Source of the DNA: Lachnospiraceae bacterium
GTDB taxonomy: Bacteria; Bacillota; Clostridia; Lachnospirales; Lachnospiraceae
Length of the DNA: 23,982 nt
Assembly: GCA_019424135.1 (NCBI GenBank)
Contig: JAHYZZ010000020.1
Span: forward strand, 1 to 23,982
Direction of reading: 5' to 3'
This document shows positions 13,862-21,056 of this stretch, piece after piece. Below the pieces are notes generated by a model. It worked only from the letters and a program-made list of their open reading frames with translations, was not told the DNA's origin and made no database searches. The translations under genes were made by a program, and so were the position numbers. Position 1 is the first letter of the stretch. The number at the start of each line of letters is the position of its first letter.

Positions 13862-14304
13862 GATTTGTAATTCAAAGAGTAAAAGAAAGCGAGGTAAAAG
13901 TTGAAGGAGAAACCTTGGGAAAAATAGGGAAGGGATTTATGGTATTAATTGGGGTCAGCAATTCTGATACCAAAGAAATCGCAGACAAAATGGTTAAGAA
14001 AATGTTGGGACTGCGAATTTTTGAAGACGAACAGGGAAAAACAAACCTGTCGTTGGATGCGGTGGGAGGAAGCCTGCTTTTGATTTCTCAATTCACTCTC
14101 TACGCAAACTGCAAAAAAGGGAATCGCCCAAGCTTTATTGAAGCCGGGGTCCCAGAAATGGCAGAAGAAATGTACGAATATATTATATCTAAATGTAAAG
14201 AACAAGTGGATGTGGTAGAAAGAGGAAAGTTTGGAGCAGATATGAAAGTCAGCTTGGTTAATGATGGGCCGTTTACAATTATCCTGGATTCAGAATTGTT
14301 TTAA
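13858..14304 (+). CDS. dtd: D-aminoacyl-tRNA deacylase
   Basis: DTD hydrolyses D-aminoacyl-tRNAs and Gly-tRNA(Ala), recycling mischarged tRNA in the cytosol. The 148-residue protein shows the SQFTLYA motif (about 78-84), RPSF, and the C-terminal NDGPFT motif (usually NxGPxT) that forms the chiral proofreading site across the dimer. The frame is open from 13597, but the conserved MRFVIQRVKES start is at 13858, with AGAAAGGAG just upstream. It overlaps the EamA stop by four bases, an unusual pairing for dtd, which more often accompanies rel. A very long hairpin terminator begins at its stop codon. Confidence 0.95.
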   Translation: MRFVIQRVKESEVKVEGETLGKIGKGFMVLIGVSNSDTKEIADKMVKKMLGLRIFEDEQGKTNLSLDAVGGSLLLISQFTLYANCKKGNRPSFIEAGVPEMAEEMYEYIISKCKEQVDVVERGKFGADMKVSLVNDGPFTIILDSELF

Positions 14305-14361
14305 AATCGTCTAAAGGGACGGAGGATTTTCAGAAATCCCCCGTCCCTTTAGACGATTTTT
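14303..14361. terminator. Very long terminator hairpin after dtd
   Basis: Twenty perfect base pairs (14303-14322 with 14341-14360) are followed, after one mismatch, by six more (14324-14329 with 14334-14339) around a 4-base loop, then a T run. The left arm starts inside the dtd stop codon. AAAA and TTTT at the ends make it symmetrical, so it could stop transcription from either side. The stem core carries the complementary GGGACGG/CCGTCCC blocks seen in interspersed palindromes of some Clostridia. Confidence 0.88.
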
Positions 14362-14428
14362 AGATATAGTAGCTAATTATTTTCTCTATTAAAATTGCCT
14401 TATAAATATTAAGAAATAATAAAATACC

Positions 14429-14457
14429 TTGACATTTTCATATAATATGCATAACAT
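14429..14457 (+). promoter_or_regulatory. Promoter of the marR-ABC operon
   Basis: A perfect TTGACA (14429-14434) and TAACAT (14452-14457) are 17 bases apart. A TATAAT at 14441-14446 is only six bases after the -35 and cannot pair with it. Confidence 0.7.
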
Positions 14458-14482
14458 ATCCGTTAGTTATCTAACGAATATG
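14455..14482. promoter_or_regulatory. 28-bp palindromic operator, probably for the MarR regulator
   Basis: Half sites CATATCCGTTAG (14455-14466) and CTAACGAATATG (14471-14482) are inverted copies matching at 11 of 12 positions, around TTAT. The central CGTTAG-TTAT-CTAACG is perfect. The site overlaps the end of the -10 box and the expected start point, so binding would block transcription. MarR proteins bind such palindromes as dimers and often repress their own operon. Confidence 0.75.
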
Positions 14483-14503
14483 TTTTTTTATGGAGGTTTT
14501 ATA

Positions 14504-15034
14504 GTGTTTATGGGAAAGGATAAATACGAGGAGTCTAGTATGATGATTCTGCACCAGCTGATGCATTTGAGCGAATATCTGGTGGTACAGGGTCTGGAGA
14601 GGCTGGGGCTAAATCCTGGGCAGGCTGGTATATTGTTCTGGCTGGGCCGGGAGGGGGAGCTTTCGCAGAGGCAGCTTGCAAAGAAGGTGGGAATTACGCC
14701 GCCTTCTGTGACGACGGCTATCCGGAAGTTGGAAGGAAAGGGTATGATTGAGAAGGAGATGGATCCTCACGACCAGCGAATTTTTCGGATCCGGTTAAGC
14801 AAAAAAGGAGAAGCAGCCAGGGAGCAGTTGAGGGAAGAAGTCAAGAGGCTGGAAGAGATTCTTTATCAGGGAATTTCTCATGAAGAAAAGCTATTGCTTA
14901 GAAGACTGCTTCTGGATATGAGGAATAATCTAATGGAAGCCAGAGAGTTGAAAGGTATGAATGCTTGTTCTGTTATGGCTGAGGCAAGGTTAAACAAAAA
15001 GCTGAACCGGATGGAAGAAAAAGGGGATGCATAA
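14504..15034 (+). CDS. MarR-family transcriptional regulator
   Basis: A 176-residue winged-helix regulator. The DNA-binding part is about residues 45-105 (LSQRQLAKKVGITPPSVTTAIRKLEGKGMIEKEMDPHDQRIFRIRLSKKG), with the wing motif DPHDQRIFRIRL typical of MarR; helices on either side form the dimer interface. A charged C-terminal extension (about 30 residues) is longer than usual. The start is taken as GTG 14504, seven bases after GGAGG (14492-14496); ATG 14510 is also possible but 13 bases away, and the frame upstream to 14429 lies in the promoter. It heads an operon with two ABC exporter subunits 63 bases downstream, and most likely represses it until a toxic ligand binds. Confidence 0.9.
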   Translation: MFMGKDKYEESSMMILHQLMHLSEYLVVQGLERLGLNPGQAGILFWLGREGELSQRQLAKKVGITPPSVTTAIRKLEGKGMIEKEMDPHDQRIFRIRLSKKGEAAREQLREEVKRLEEILYQGISHEEKLLLRRLLLDMRNNLMEARELKGMNACSVMAEARLNKKLNRMEEKGDA

Positions 15035-15097
15035 CCGTAAGAGTATCAAACAGATTATGAATATGACACGATATTTAAGAAAGGAACAAAGCATATT

Positions 15098-17317
15098 ATG
15101 AAAAAACTATTTGGATTTTTAAAACCCTATGCGGCGCAGGTGCTTGTGATTGTATGTGTGCTTGTCATTCAGGCATACTGTGATCTTTCTCTGCCTTCGT
15201 ATACTTCCGATATTGTCAATGTGGGAATTCAGCAGAGCGGTATTGATGAAAAAGTACCGGAGGCGCTTTCCCAGGATGATTTGACGATGATTCTTGCTTT
15301 TGTGGATCAGGATGATCAAAAGGATGTGGCAGATGCCTATGAAGAAGGCGGCAAGAATGGAGAGTACGGCGAGCATTATGATGGGACAGTGATGGTTCTT
15401 AAGAAATCTGTCAAAGAAGACACATCGCGCATGGAGAAGCTTGCAGATCAGATGGATACGGCGATGATGATGGCAATGGCCGCAGAAGGAAGCATGGAAG
15501 AAAAGAATAGTGACAGTACAGCCGAAAATATGTCTGAGCCGGAAAATGTATCCGGAAATGAAAGCACAGAAATGAATGCGGGTGGAAACGCAACAAAACA
15601 GCTTGAGGGTCTTCCGGAATCTATGGTAGAGCAGGCTGTGGCTGCGTATATCCAGTCAGCATATGAAAAAATTGGTATCGATGTTGGACAGATCAGCTCC
15701 AGATATATCTTAAAGACAGGCGGAAGAATGCTTGCGCTTGCCGGGCTTGGAATGGCAGCAAGCATTCTGGTCGGACTGATGGCATCCAGAGTCGGTGCAG
15801 GTCTTGGACGGGGGCTGAGAAAAAGTGTATTCCATAAAGTTGTAGGATTTTCTAATGGGGAATTTGACAAATTTTCCACTGCGTCCCTGATTACCAGAAG
15901 CACCAATGATATTCAGCAGATCCAGCTGCTGACGGTTATGATCTTGAGAATGGTGCTGTATGCACCGATTCTTGCAGTGGGAGGCCTATGGAATGTGATC
16001 CATACCAATATGGATATGTCATGGATTATTGCCCTTGCAGTGGTATTGATCTTCCTTCTGGTGGCGGTGTTGTTTACGGTTGTGATGCCAAAATTCCGGG
16101 TTTTGCAGAATTTGGTAGACCGACTGAATCTGGTAAGCAGAGAGATTCTGACCGGGCTTTCGGTTATCCGGGCGTTTGGTACGGAGAAGCATGAGGAAAA
16201 AAGATTTGATGATGCCAATAGAGATCTGACAAGAGCCAATTTATTTGTCAACAGGGCGATGACCTTTATGATGCCTTCCATGATGCTGATCATGAATGGA
16301 ATTTCTGTGCTGATCGTCTGGGTTGGAGGACACAGCATTGATGAAGGAACCATGCAGGTGGGAGACATGATGGCCTTTATTCAATATACGATGCAGATTA
16401 TCATGGCGTTTTTAATGATCTGTATGATTTCTGTTATGCTGCCAAGGGCAGCGGTATCAGCGGAGCGTGTCAGTGAGGTGCTGGACAGTCATACTCTGAT
16501 CAACGATCCAGTCCGTCCGGAGACTTTGCAGTCATCGGATGGAAAGAGAGGAAGAGGAGAGATAACATTTGACCATGTATCCTTCCGGTATCCGGGAGCA
16601 GAGGAAGATGTACTCCACGATATTTCGTTTACGGCAAAGCCGGGACAGACTACAGCGGTCATCGGAAGCACCGGGAGTGGTAAATCTACGTTGGTCAACT
16701 TGATTCCAAGGTTTTATGATGTGACGGAAGGAAGCGTTCAGATGGACGGACATGATATCCGAAATTTAAAACAGCATGACCTCAGGGAAATGCTGGGGTA
16801 TGTCCCTCAGAAAGGGGTCCTGTTCTCGGGAGATATTGCATCTAATATCCTGTTTGGAAATCCAGAAGGCAGCAAAGAAGAGATGGAGGAAGCGGCAAAG
16901 ATTGCTCAGGCCGATGAATTTATTGAAAACAAAAAAAACCGGTACAAGAGCCACATATCTCAAGGTGGATCCAATGTATCCGGAGGGCAGAAACAGCGGT
17001 TGTCTATTGCAAGAGCCATTGCAAAGCACCCGGCAGTGTATATTTTTGACGACAGTTTTTCGGCATTGGATTATAAGACAGATGTGGCATTGCGAAATGC
17101 TCTGAGGGAAAAAACGGCAGACAGCACGGTGTTCATTGTAGCACAAAGGATCAGCACGATCCGCCATGCGGAACAGATTTTGGTGTTGGACGATGGGAAG
17201 ATCGTTGGAAAAGGTACCCATCAGGAATTATTAAAGAATTGTGAAGAATATTATCAGATTGCATCCTCTCAGTTGTCAGAACGAGAACTGAACCGGGATA
17301 TGAAGGAGGTGGGATAA
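15098..17317 (+). CDS. ABC exporter half-transporter with degenerate ATPase site and a large loop insertion
   Basis: A 739-residue permease-ATPase fusion of the multidrug exporter type. Six membrane helices lie in about residues 12-450. Between helix 1 (12-28) and helix 2 (211-229) is an unusually long outside segment, rich in Glu, Asp, Asn, Ser and Met. In the ATPase domain Walker A is GSTGSGKST (523-531) and the signature VSGGQ (627-631) is intact, but the catalytic Glu after Walker B is Asp652 (IFDDSFSALD) and the H-loop His is Gln683 (VAQRIS). This is the degenerate partner of a heterodimer such as BmrC/BmrD or TM287/288. Its stop is one base before the partner's ATG. Confidence 0.93.
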   Translation: MKKLFGFLKPYAAQVLVIVCVLVIQAYCDLSLPSYTSDIVNVGIQQSGIDEKVPEALSQDDLTMILAFVDQDDQKDVADAYEEGGKNGEYGEHYDGTVMVLKKSVKEDTSRMEKLADQMDTAMMMAMAAEGSMEEKNSDSTAENMSEPENVSGNESTEMNAGGNATKQLEGLPESMVEQAVAAYIQSAYEKIGIDVGQISSRYILKTGGRMLALAGLGMAASILVGLMASRVGAGLGRGLRKSVFHKVVGFSNGEFDKFSTASLITRSTNDIQQIQLLTVMILRMVLYAPILAVGGLWNVIHTNMDMSWIIALAVVLIFLLVAVLFTVVMPKFRVLQNLVDRLNLVSREILTGLSVIRAFGTEKHEEKRFDDANRDLTRANLFVNRAMTFMMPSMMLIMNGISVLIVWVGGHSIDEGTMQVGDMMAFIQYTMQIIMAFLMICMISVMLPRAAVSAERVSEVLDSHTLINDPVRPETLQSSDGKRGRGEITFDHVSFRYPGAEEDVLHDISFTAKPGQTTAVIGSTGSGKSTLVNLIPRFYDVTEGSVQMDGHDIRNLKQHDLREMLGYVPQKGVLFSGDIASNILFGNPEGSKEEMEEAAKIAQADEFIENKKNRYKSHISQGGSNVSGGQKQRLSIARAIAKHPAVYIFDDSFSALDYKTDVALRNALREKTADSTVFIVAQRISTIRHAEQILVLDDGKIVGKGTHQELLKNCEEYYQIASSQLSERELNRDMKEVG

Positions 17318-17318
17318 C

Positions 17319-19130
17319 ATGGCACATGGAAGAATGGGAGCACAGATGCCCGGAGAAAAGGCGAAAGACCTGAAGGGAACGGTACGCAAGCTGATGGGAT
17401 ATCTGAAGGCTTATAAGTTTTTATTGATTCTGGTGATTGTGTTTGCCATAGGAAGTACGATCTTTAATATTGCAGGACCGAAGATTCTAGGACAGGCGAC
17501 TACAGAACTCTTTGAAGGACTTGTAGGAAAAGTATACGGTCAGGGCGGCATAGATTTCGAAAAGATTGCCCGGATCCTTCTTTTGCTGTTGGGACTGTAT
17601 CTTTGCAGTGCATTGTTTTCTTTTATACAGGGATATCTGATGACTGGAGTATCCCAGAAAATGACTTATCGGATGAGAAAGGAAATTTCAGAAAAGATTG
17701 ACCGCCTGCCGATGGAATATTTTGACCAGACCACCCATGGAGAAATCTTGTCAAGGATTACCAACGATGTAGATACTTTAAGCCAGAGCCTGAACCAAAG
17801 CGCCACCCAGCTGATCACATCGGTGACGACCATCATTGGTGTGCTGATCATGATGCTAAGTATCAGCCCTTTGATGACGGTGATTGCTCTTTTGATCCTT
17901 CCTGTGGCAATGGGAATGATCTCTGTGATTGTAAAGCATTCCCAGAGATATTTCCGGGATCAGCAGGAGTATCTTGGGCATGTCAACAGTCAGGTGGAGG
18001 AAGTTTACAGCGGACATAATATCGTGAAGGCATTTAATAAAGAAGAAGACGTGATTCGAAACTTTGAAAAGGATAATGACGTTCTTTATCATTCTGCATG
18101 GAAGTCTCAGTTCCTTTCGGGAATGATGATGCCGGTCATGCAGTTTGTCAGCAACTTAGGATATGTGGGCGTGGTAATTCTTGGCGGCTATCTGGCTGTC
18201 AAGAAAACCATCGAAGTGGGAGATATTCAGTCATTTATCCAGTACGTGCGGAACTTTACTTCCCCGATTCAGCAGGTAGCACAAGTGGCCAATCTCCTGC
18301 AGTCGACTGCAGCGGCGGCAGAGCGTGTTTTTGAATTTTTGGAGGAAAAAGAGGAAACACCTTGTACAGAGAATCCGGTATCCACGAAAGGCCTGGAAGG
18401 ACGAGTGGAATTTGATCATGTTCGGTTTGGGTATAACAAAGAACATACGATTATCCATGATTTTTGTGCAAAAGCCGAGCCGGGTCAGAAGATTGCCATT
18501 GTAGGACCTACTGGCGCGGGCAAGACGACTATGATAAAATTATTGATGAGATTCTATGATGTGTGCGGCGGAGCCATCAAGGTGGATGGACATGATATTC
18601 GGGAATTTGACCGTGGAGAGCTAAGAAAAATGTTCGGTATGGTGCTGCAGGACACCTGGCTGTTTAAAGGAAGTATCGAGGACAACATCCGGTACGGCAG
18701 GCTTAGTGCTACCCACGAGGAAGTAGTGGAGGCAGCTAAGGCAGCCTATGTACATCGGTTTGTACAGACGCTCCCAGGAGGTTATCAGATGGAGCTGAAT
18801 GAGGAGGCCAGCAATGTGTCTCAAGGACAGAAGCAGCTTCTGACGATTGCAAGAGCCATTTTGGCAGATCCAAAGATTCTGATCTTGGATGAGGCAACCA
18901 GTTCGGTGGATACCAGAACAGAAGTCCGAATCCAGAAGGCTATGGATCGTTTAATGGAAGGGAGGACCAGCTTTATCATTGCCCATCGGCTTTCTACGAT
19001 CCGGGATGCAGATCTGATCCTGGTCATGAAGGACGGAGATATTGTAGAGCAGGGCAGACACGAAGAACTGCTGGCACAGAATGGATTCTACGCGGAACTT
19101 TACAATTCACAGTTTGAGCAGAGTGCATAA
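17319..19130 (+). CDS. ABC exporter half-transporter with the catalytic ATPase site
   Basis: A 603-residue permease-ATPase fusion, partner of the preceding gene. Six membrane helices lie in residues ~32-330. Walker A is GPTGAGKTT (396-404); Walker B ends in Asp524-Glu525 (LILDEATSSVD) with the catalytic Glu present, and the H-loop His556 (IIAHRLS) is present. Its signature is altered to SQGQ (501-504). Combined with the partner's intact VSGGQ, this gives one working and one degenerate ATP site, as in known heterodimeric exporters. GGAGGTG precedes the ATG. By family it pumps lipophilic drugs or lipids outward; the real substrate is unknown, but the MarR gene upstream suggests a toxic compound. 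Confidence 0.94.
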   Translation: MAHGRMGAQMPGEKAKDLKGTVRKLMGYLKAYKFLLILVIVFAIGSTIFNIAGPKILGQATTELFEGLVGKVYGQGGIDFEKIARILLLLLGLYLCSALFSFIQGYLMTGVSQKMTYRMRKEISEKIDRLPMEYFDQTTHGEILSRITNDVDTLSQSLNQSATQLITSVTTIIGVLIMMLSISPLMTVIALLILPVAMGMISVIVKHSQRYFRDQQEYLGHVNSQVEEVYSGHNIVKAFNKEEDVIRNFEKDNDVLYHSAWKSQFLSGMMMPVMQFVSNLGYVGVVILGGYLAVKKTIEVGDIQSFIQYVRNFTSPIQQVAQVANLLQSTAAAAERVFEFLEEKEETPCTENPVSTKGLEGRVEFDHVRFGYNKEHTIIHDFCAKAEPGQKIAIVGPTGAGKTTMIKLLMRFYDVCGGAIKVDGHDIREFDRGELRKMFGMVLQDTWLFKGSIEDNIRYGRLSATHEEVVEAAKAAYVHRFVQTLPGGYQMELNEEASNVSQGQKQLLTIARAILADPKILILDEATSSVDTRTEVRIQKAMDRLMEGRTSFIIAHRLSTIRDADLILVMKDGDIVEQGRHEELLAQNGFYAELYNSQFEQSA

Positions 19131-19145
19131 AGGAGTAAATACAGA

Positions 19146-19772
19146 ATGGATCGGTTAGAACAGCAGTTTCAGTTTATTCAGGAAATTGATAAAGAAAAAT
19201 TTATCGGCCGTCAGACTTATCTGTCTGACGGCCAGAGAAAGGAAAATGATGCAGAGCATGCATGGCATCTGGCGTTGATGACGATTCTTCTTAGTGATTA
19301 TGCGAATGAGAAAATTGATGTGCTCAAAACAGTTACGATGCTTCTGATTCACGATATTGTGGAAATTGATGCAGGAGATACTTATGCCTACGATGAAGAA
19401 GCAAAAAAAACACAAAAGGATCGAGAAGAAAAAGCAGCCGAGCGGATTTTCGGGCTGCTTCCGCAAGACCAAAGGGAAGTATTCCAAGGGTTGTGGAAGG
19501 AATTTGAGGAACAAAAGACTCCGGAAGCAAGATTTGCACGGACGATGGACAACCTCCAACCCATGATGCTGAACCATGTGACAGACGGGAAAGCGTGGGT
19601 CGAACATGGAGTGTATCTGGATCAGATTTTAAAAAGAAATGCCATTACGGACAAAGGCTCTGAGATTTTGTGGGAATATGCCCGGGAGCATTTTATCCGT
19701 CCCAGTCTGGAAAAGGGACGAATAAAACCCTCCCGGGATGAGGAAGGACCGTTACTTCATGGCCAGTCCTGA
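19146..19772 (+). CDS. HD-domain phosphohydrolase, YfbR-like
   Basis: A 208-residue HD-superfamily protein like YfbR/HD_3 proteins, which include 5'-deoxynucleotidases. The metal ligands are visible: His38 (ENDAEHAWH), His69-Asp70 (IHDIVEID) and Asp135 (RTMDNLQP). The GRQTYLSDGQRKENDAEH stretch is characteristic of the group. The nucleotide substrate is inferred only. AGGAG lies before ATG 19146, 15 bases after the ABC gene, so it belongs to the marR-ABC transcript. Its last 21 bases overlap the convergent coat gene. A perfect 11-bp inverted repeat lies inside it. Confidence 0.87.
   Translation: MDRLEQQFQFIQEIDKEKFIGRQTYLSDGQRKENDAEHAWHLALMTILLSDYANEKIDVLKTVTMLLIHDIVEIDAGDTYAYDEEAKKTQKDREEKAAERIFGLLPQDQREVFQGLWKEFEEQKTPEARFARTMDNLQPMMLNHVTDGKAWVEHGVYLDQILKRNAITDKGSEILWEYAREHFIRPSLEKGRIKPSRDEEGPLLHGQS
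19206..19233. repeat. Perfect 11-bp inverted repeat inside the HD-domain gene
   Basis: GGCCGTCAGAC (19206-19216) and GTCTGACGGCC (19223-19233) are exact inverses around TTATCT. It codes for the conserved GRQTYLSDGQ part of the protein, so it may be a by-product of that motif plus codon choice, or a hairpin in the mRNA about 60 bases after the start codon. Confidence 0.8.
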
Positions 19773-20012
19773 TAAAATAGATTTTACATGACCGATTTCC
19801 TGCTGGGATGCTTTCTCAGCAGGAACATAATAACTTTTTTCCCGGGCGATCTGGTACAGCTTTTCCTGGGACATCTCACATTCGTTGCGGATTTTTTTCA
19901 GACATTGTTTTAATTCTTTATTTTCGGTCTGCGGGATCATTTCTCCATAGCGGACCAGTTCTGCATTGACACCGGCAAGTGTGTCGGCAACCATTGTCTT
20001 TTCATCTAACAT
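19752..20012 (-). CDS. Small spore coat protein, CotF-like
   Basis: An 86-residue helical protein matching the Coat_F type. KTMVADTLAGVNAELVRYGEMI, a central ECEMSQEKLYQIAREKSYYVPAEKAS and a final IGHVKSIL are typical of the CotF C-terminal half. These proteins are found in the coat of endospores and have a ferritin-like four-helix layout. AGGAGGT precedes ATG 20012. The companion 60-residue gene ends 13 bases upstream, so the two are cotranscribed. The end overlaps the convergent HD gene by 21 bases with no terminator visible. Confidence 0.8.
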   Translation of the reverse strand: MLDEKTMVADTLAGVNAELVRYGEMIPQTENKELKQCLKKIRNECEMSQEKLYQIAREKSYYVPAEKASQQEIGHVKSILSGLAMK

Positions 20013-20025
20013 TTTTATGAACCTC

Positions 20026-20208
20026 CTACAAAAATTTCATCAGGTCCTGCTTGTTTTTCATAGCAGAATCAGCGGCATCTTGAAATAGCTTTTTTACTTC
20101 CGGGTCCTGAGCCTGTGAGGCGTAATCCTGCATCTTACATTGGGTTGTATCAAAGCCTCCGATCAGATGGCGCAGGTTCTGCAGATCAAGAATTGAGATT
20201 TCAGACAT
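20026..20208 (-). CDS. Very small CotF-like / ferritin-like helical protein
   Basis: A 60-residue protein starting MSEISILDLQNLRHLIGG and continuing DTTQCKMQDYASQAQDPEVKKLF. It resembles the first helical pair of the Coat_F/ferritin-like fold, with the DPEVKKLFQ turn seen in such proteins. It is followed 13 bases later by an 86-residue gene resembling the second half, so together they look like a split CotF. AAAGGAGGT makes a strong ribosome binding site before ATG 20208. The C26 hydrolase gene lies 37 bases upstream on the same strand. Whether the two small proteins pair is inference. Confidence 0.72.
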   Translation of the reverse strand: MSEISILDLQNLRHLIGGFDTTQCKMQDYASQAQDPEVKKLFQDAADSAMKNKQDLMKFL

Positions 20209-20245
20209 ATCCCATACCTCCTTTATCCATAATCATTCATCGGGA

Positions 20246-20989
20246 TTATTTTGTTCGGGAGGAAGGAGAAATATACTGGATGTTTTTGGAATCTGAAGAT
20301 TTTTCAACCAATGTGAGAAAAATTTTTCTCATGCCTTCATCCAAGGACCATAGGACTTCGGGGTGCCATTGTACACCCAGGGCAAATGGATGATGGGAAA
20401 GCTCTATGGCCTCTGTCACTCCATCGGACGAAATGGCTGCAGGCTTCAAACAAGAAGGGATGAGGCGGAGGCATTGATGATGAAAGCTATTTACCTTGGC
20501 AGAGGTCCCCAGGAACCGACATAAAATACTGCTTGGTGAAATGGAGATGCTGTGGCAGAGATCCCGGCGGTTTCTGGAAATCTGCATATGCTGCAAAGTA
20601 TGGACCGGGCGAAGGGAAAGATCCTGATAGATGGTTCCGCCCAGGGCAATGTTCATGACCTGCATGCCACGGCAGATGGCAAGTATGGGAAGACGGGAAT
20701 CCAGAGCATATCTCATCAAAGACAGATGGAACAAGTCGGTGTCAAGATCGGTCTGTCCTTGGTCTGTCAAAAGCTCTTCTCCAAAGAGAAGGGGTGTGAT
20801 ATCATCGCCGCCGCAGAATAACCATCCATCACAGAACCGGGAAAATTCCCTGAACAACGACACATTTTTTACGACGGGCAGGATGATGGGAATGCCGCCT
20901 GCGTGTTCAACTGCGTCCAGATAGGACTGGGATACAAACTGTCGTTTGCCGTCGGATCCACACATCACAATACCAATCACAGGATTCAT
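20246..20989 (-). CDS. Class-I glutamine amidotransferase-like hydrolase (peptidase C26 / gamma-glutamyl-GABA hydrolase family)
   Basis: A 247-residue protein of the PuuD-like C26 family, which cleaves gamma-glutamyl amide bonds. The nucleophile Cys106 sits in the elbow AICRGMQVMN, with His209 and Glu211 in GVQWHPE completing the triad. A GGDDI motif at 60-64 forms the oxyanion region. The frame extends to a TTG at 21007, but AGAAGG (minus strand) lies six bases before ATG 20989 and MNPVIGIVMCG is the natural family start. It is divergent from the M19 dipeptidase gene and upstream of the two coat genes on the same strand. No partner polyamine genes are present, so the substrate is open. Confidence 0.87.
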   Translation of the reverse strand: MNPVIGIVMCGSDGKRQFVSQSYLDAVEHAGGIPIILPVVKNVSLFREFSRFCDGWLFCGGDDITPLLFGEELLTDQGQTDLDTDLFHLSLMRYALDSRLPILAICRGMQVMNIALGGTIYQDLSLRPVHTLQHMQISRNRRDLCHSISISPSSILCRFLGTSAKVNSFHHQCLRLIPSCLKPAAISSDGVTEAIELSHHPFALGVQWHPEVLWSLDEGMRKIFLTLVEKSSDSKNIQYISPSSRTK

Positions 20990-21024
20990 AAAATGCCTTC
21001 TTTCCAAATACGATACAATGGGTG

Positions 21025-21030
21025 TATACT
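21025..21030 (+). promoter_or_regulatory. Possible -10 box of the dipeptidase gene
   Basis: TATACT at 21025-21030 (with an alternative TACAAT at 21014-21019) lies in the 67-base divergent gap. No convincing -35 is seen. The small palindrome CTCAT-TTT-ATGAG at 21029-21041 lies between this box and the ribosome binding site. Confidence 0.35.
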
Positions 21031-21056
21031 CATTTTATGAGAGGAGAAGAAAGAAT

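Noticed and set aside
14441..14446. TATAAT as the -10 of the marR promoter
   Set aside because: It is only six bases from TTGACA and has no other -35; TAACAT at 14452 has the correct 17-base spacing.
20946..21056. 37-codon N-terminal extension of the dipeptidase
   Set aside because: It crosses the divergent promoter region and the start of the C26 gene; GAGGAG and the conserved DLHCDT start place the ATG at 21057.
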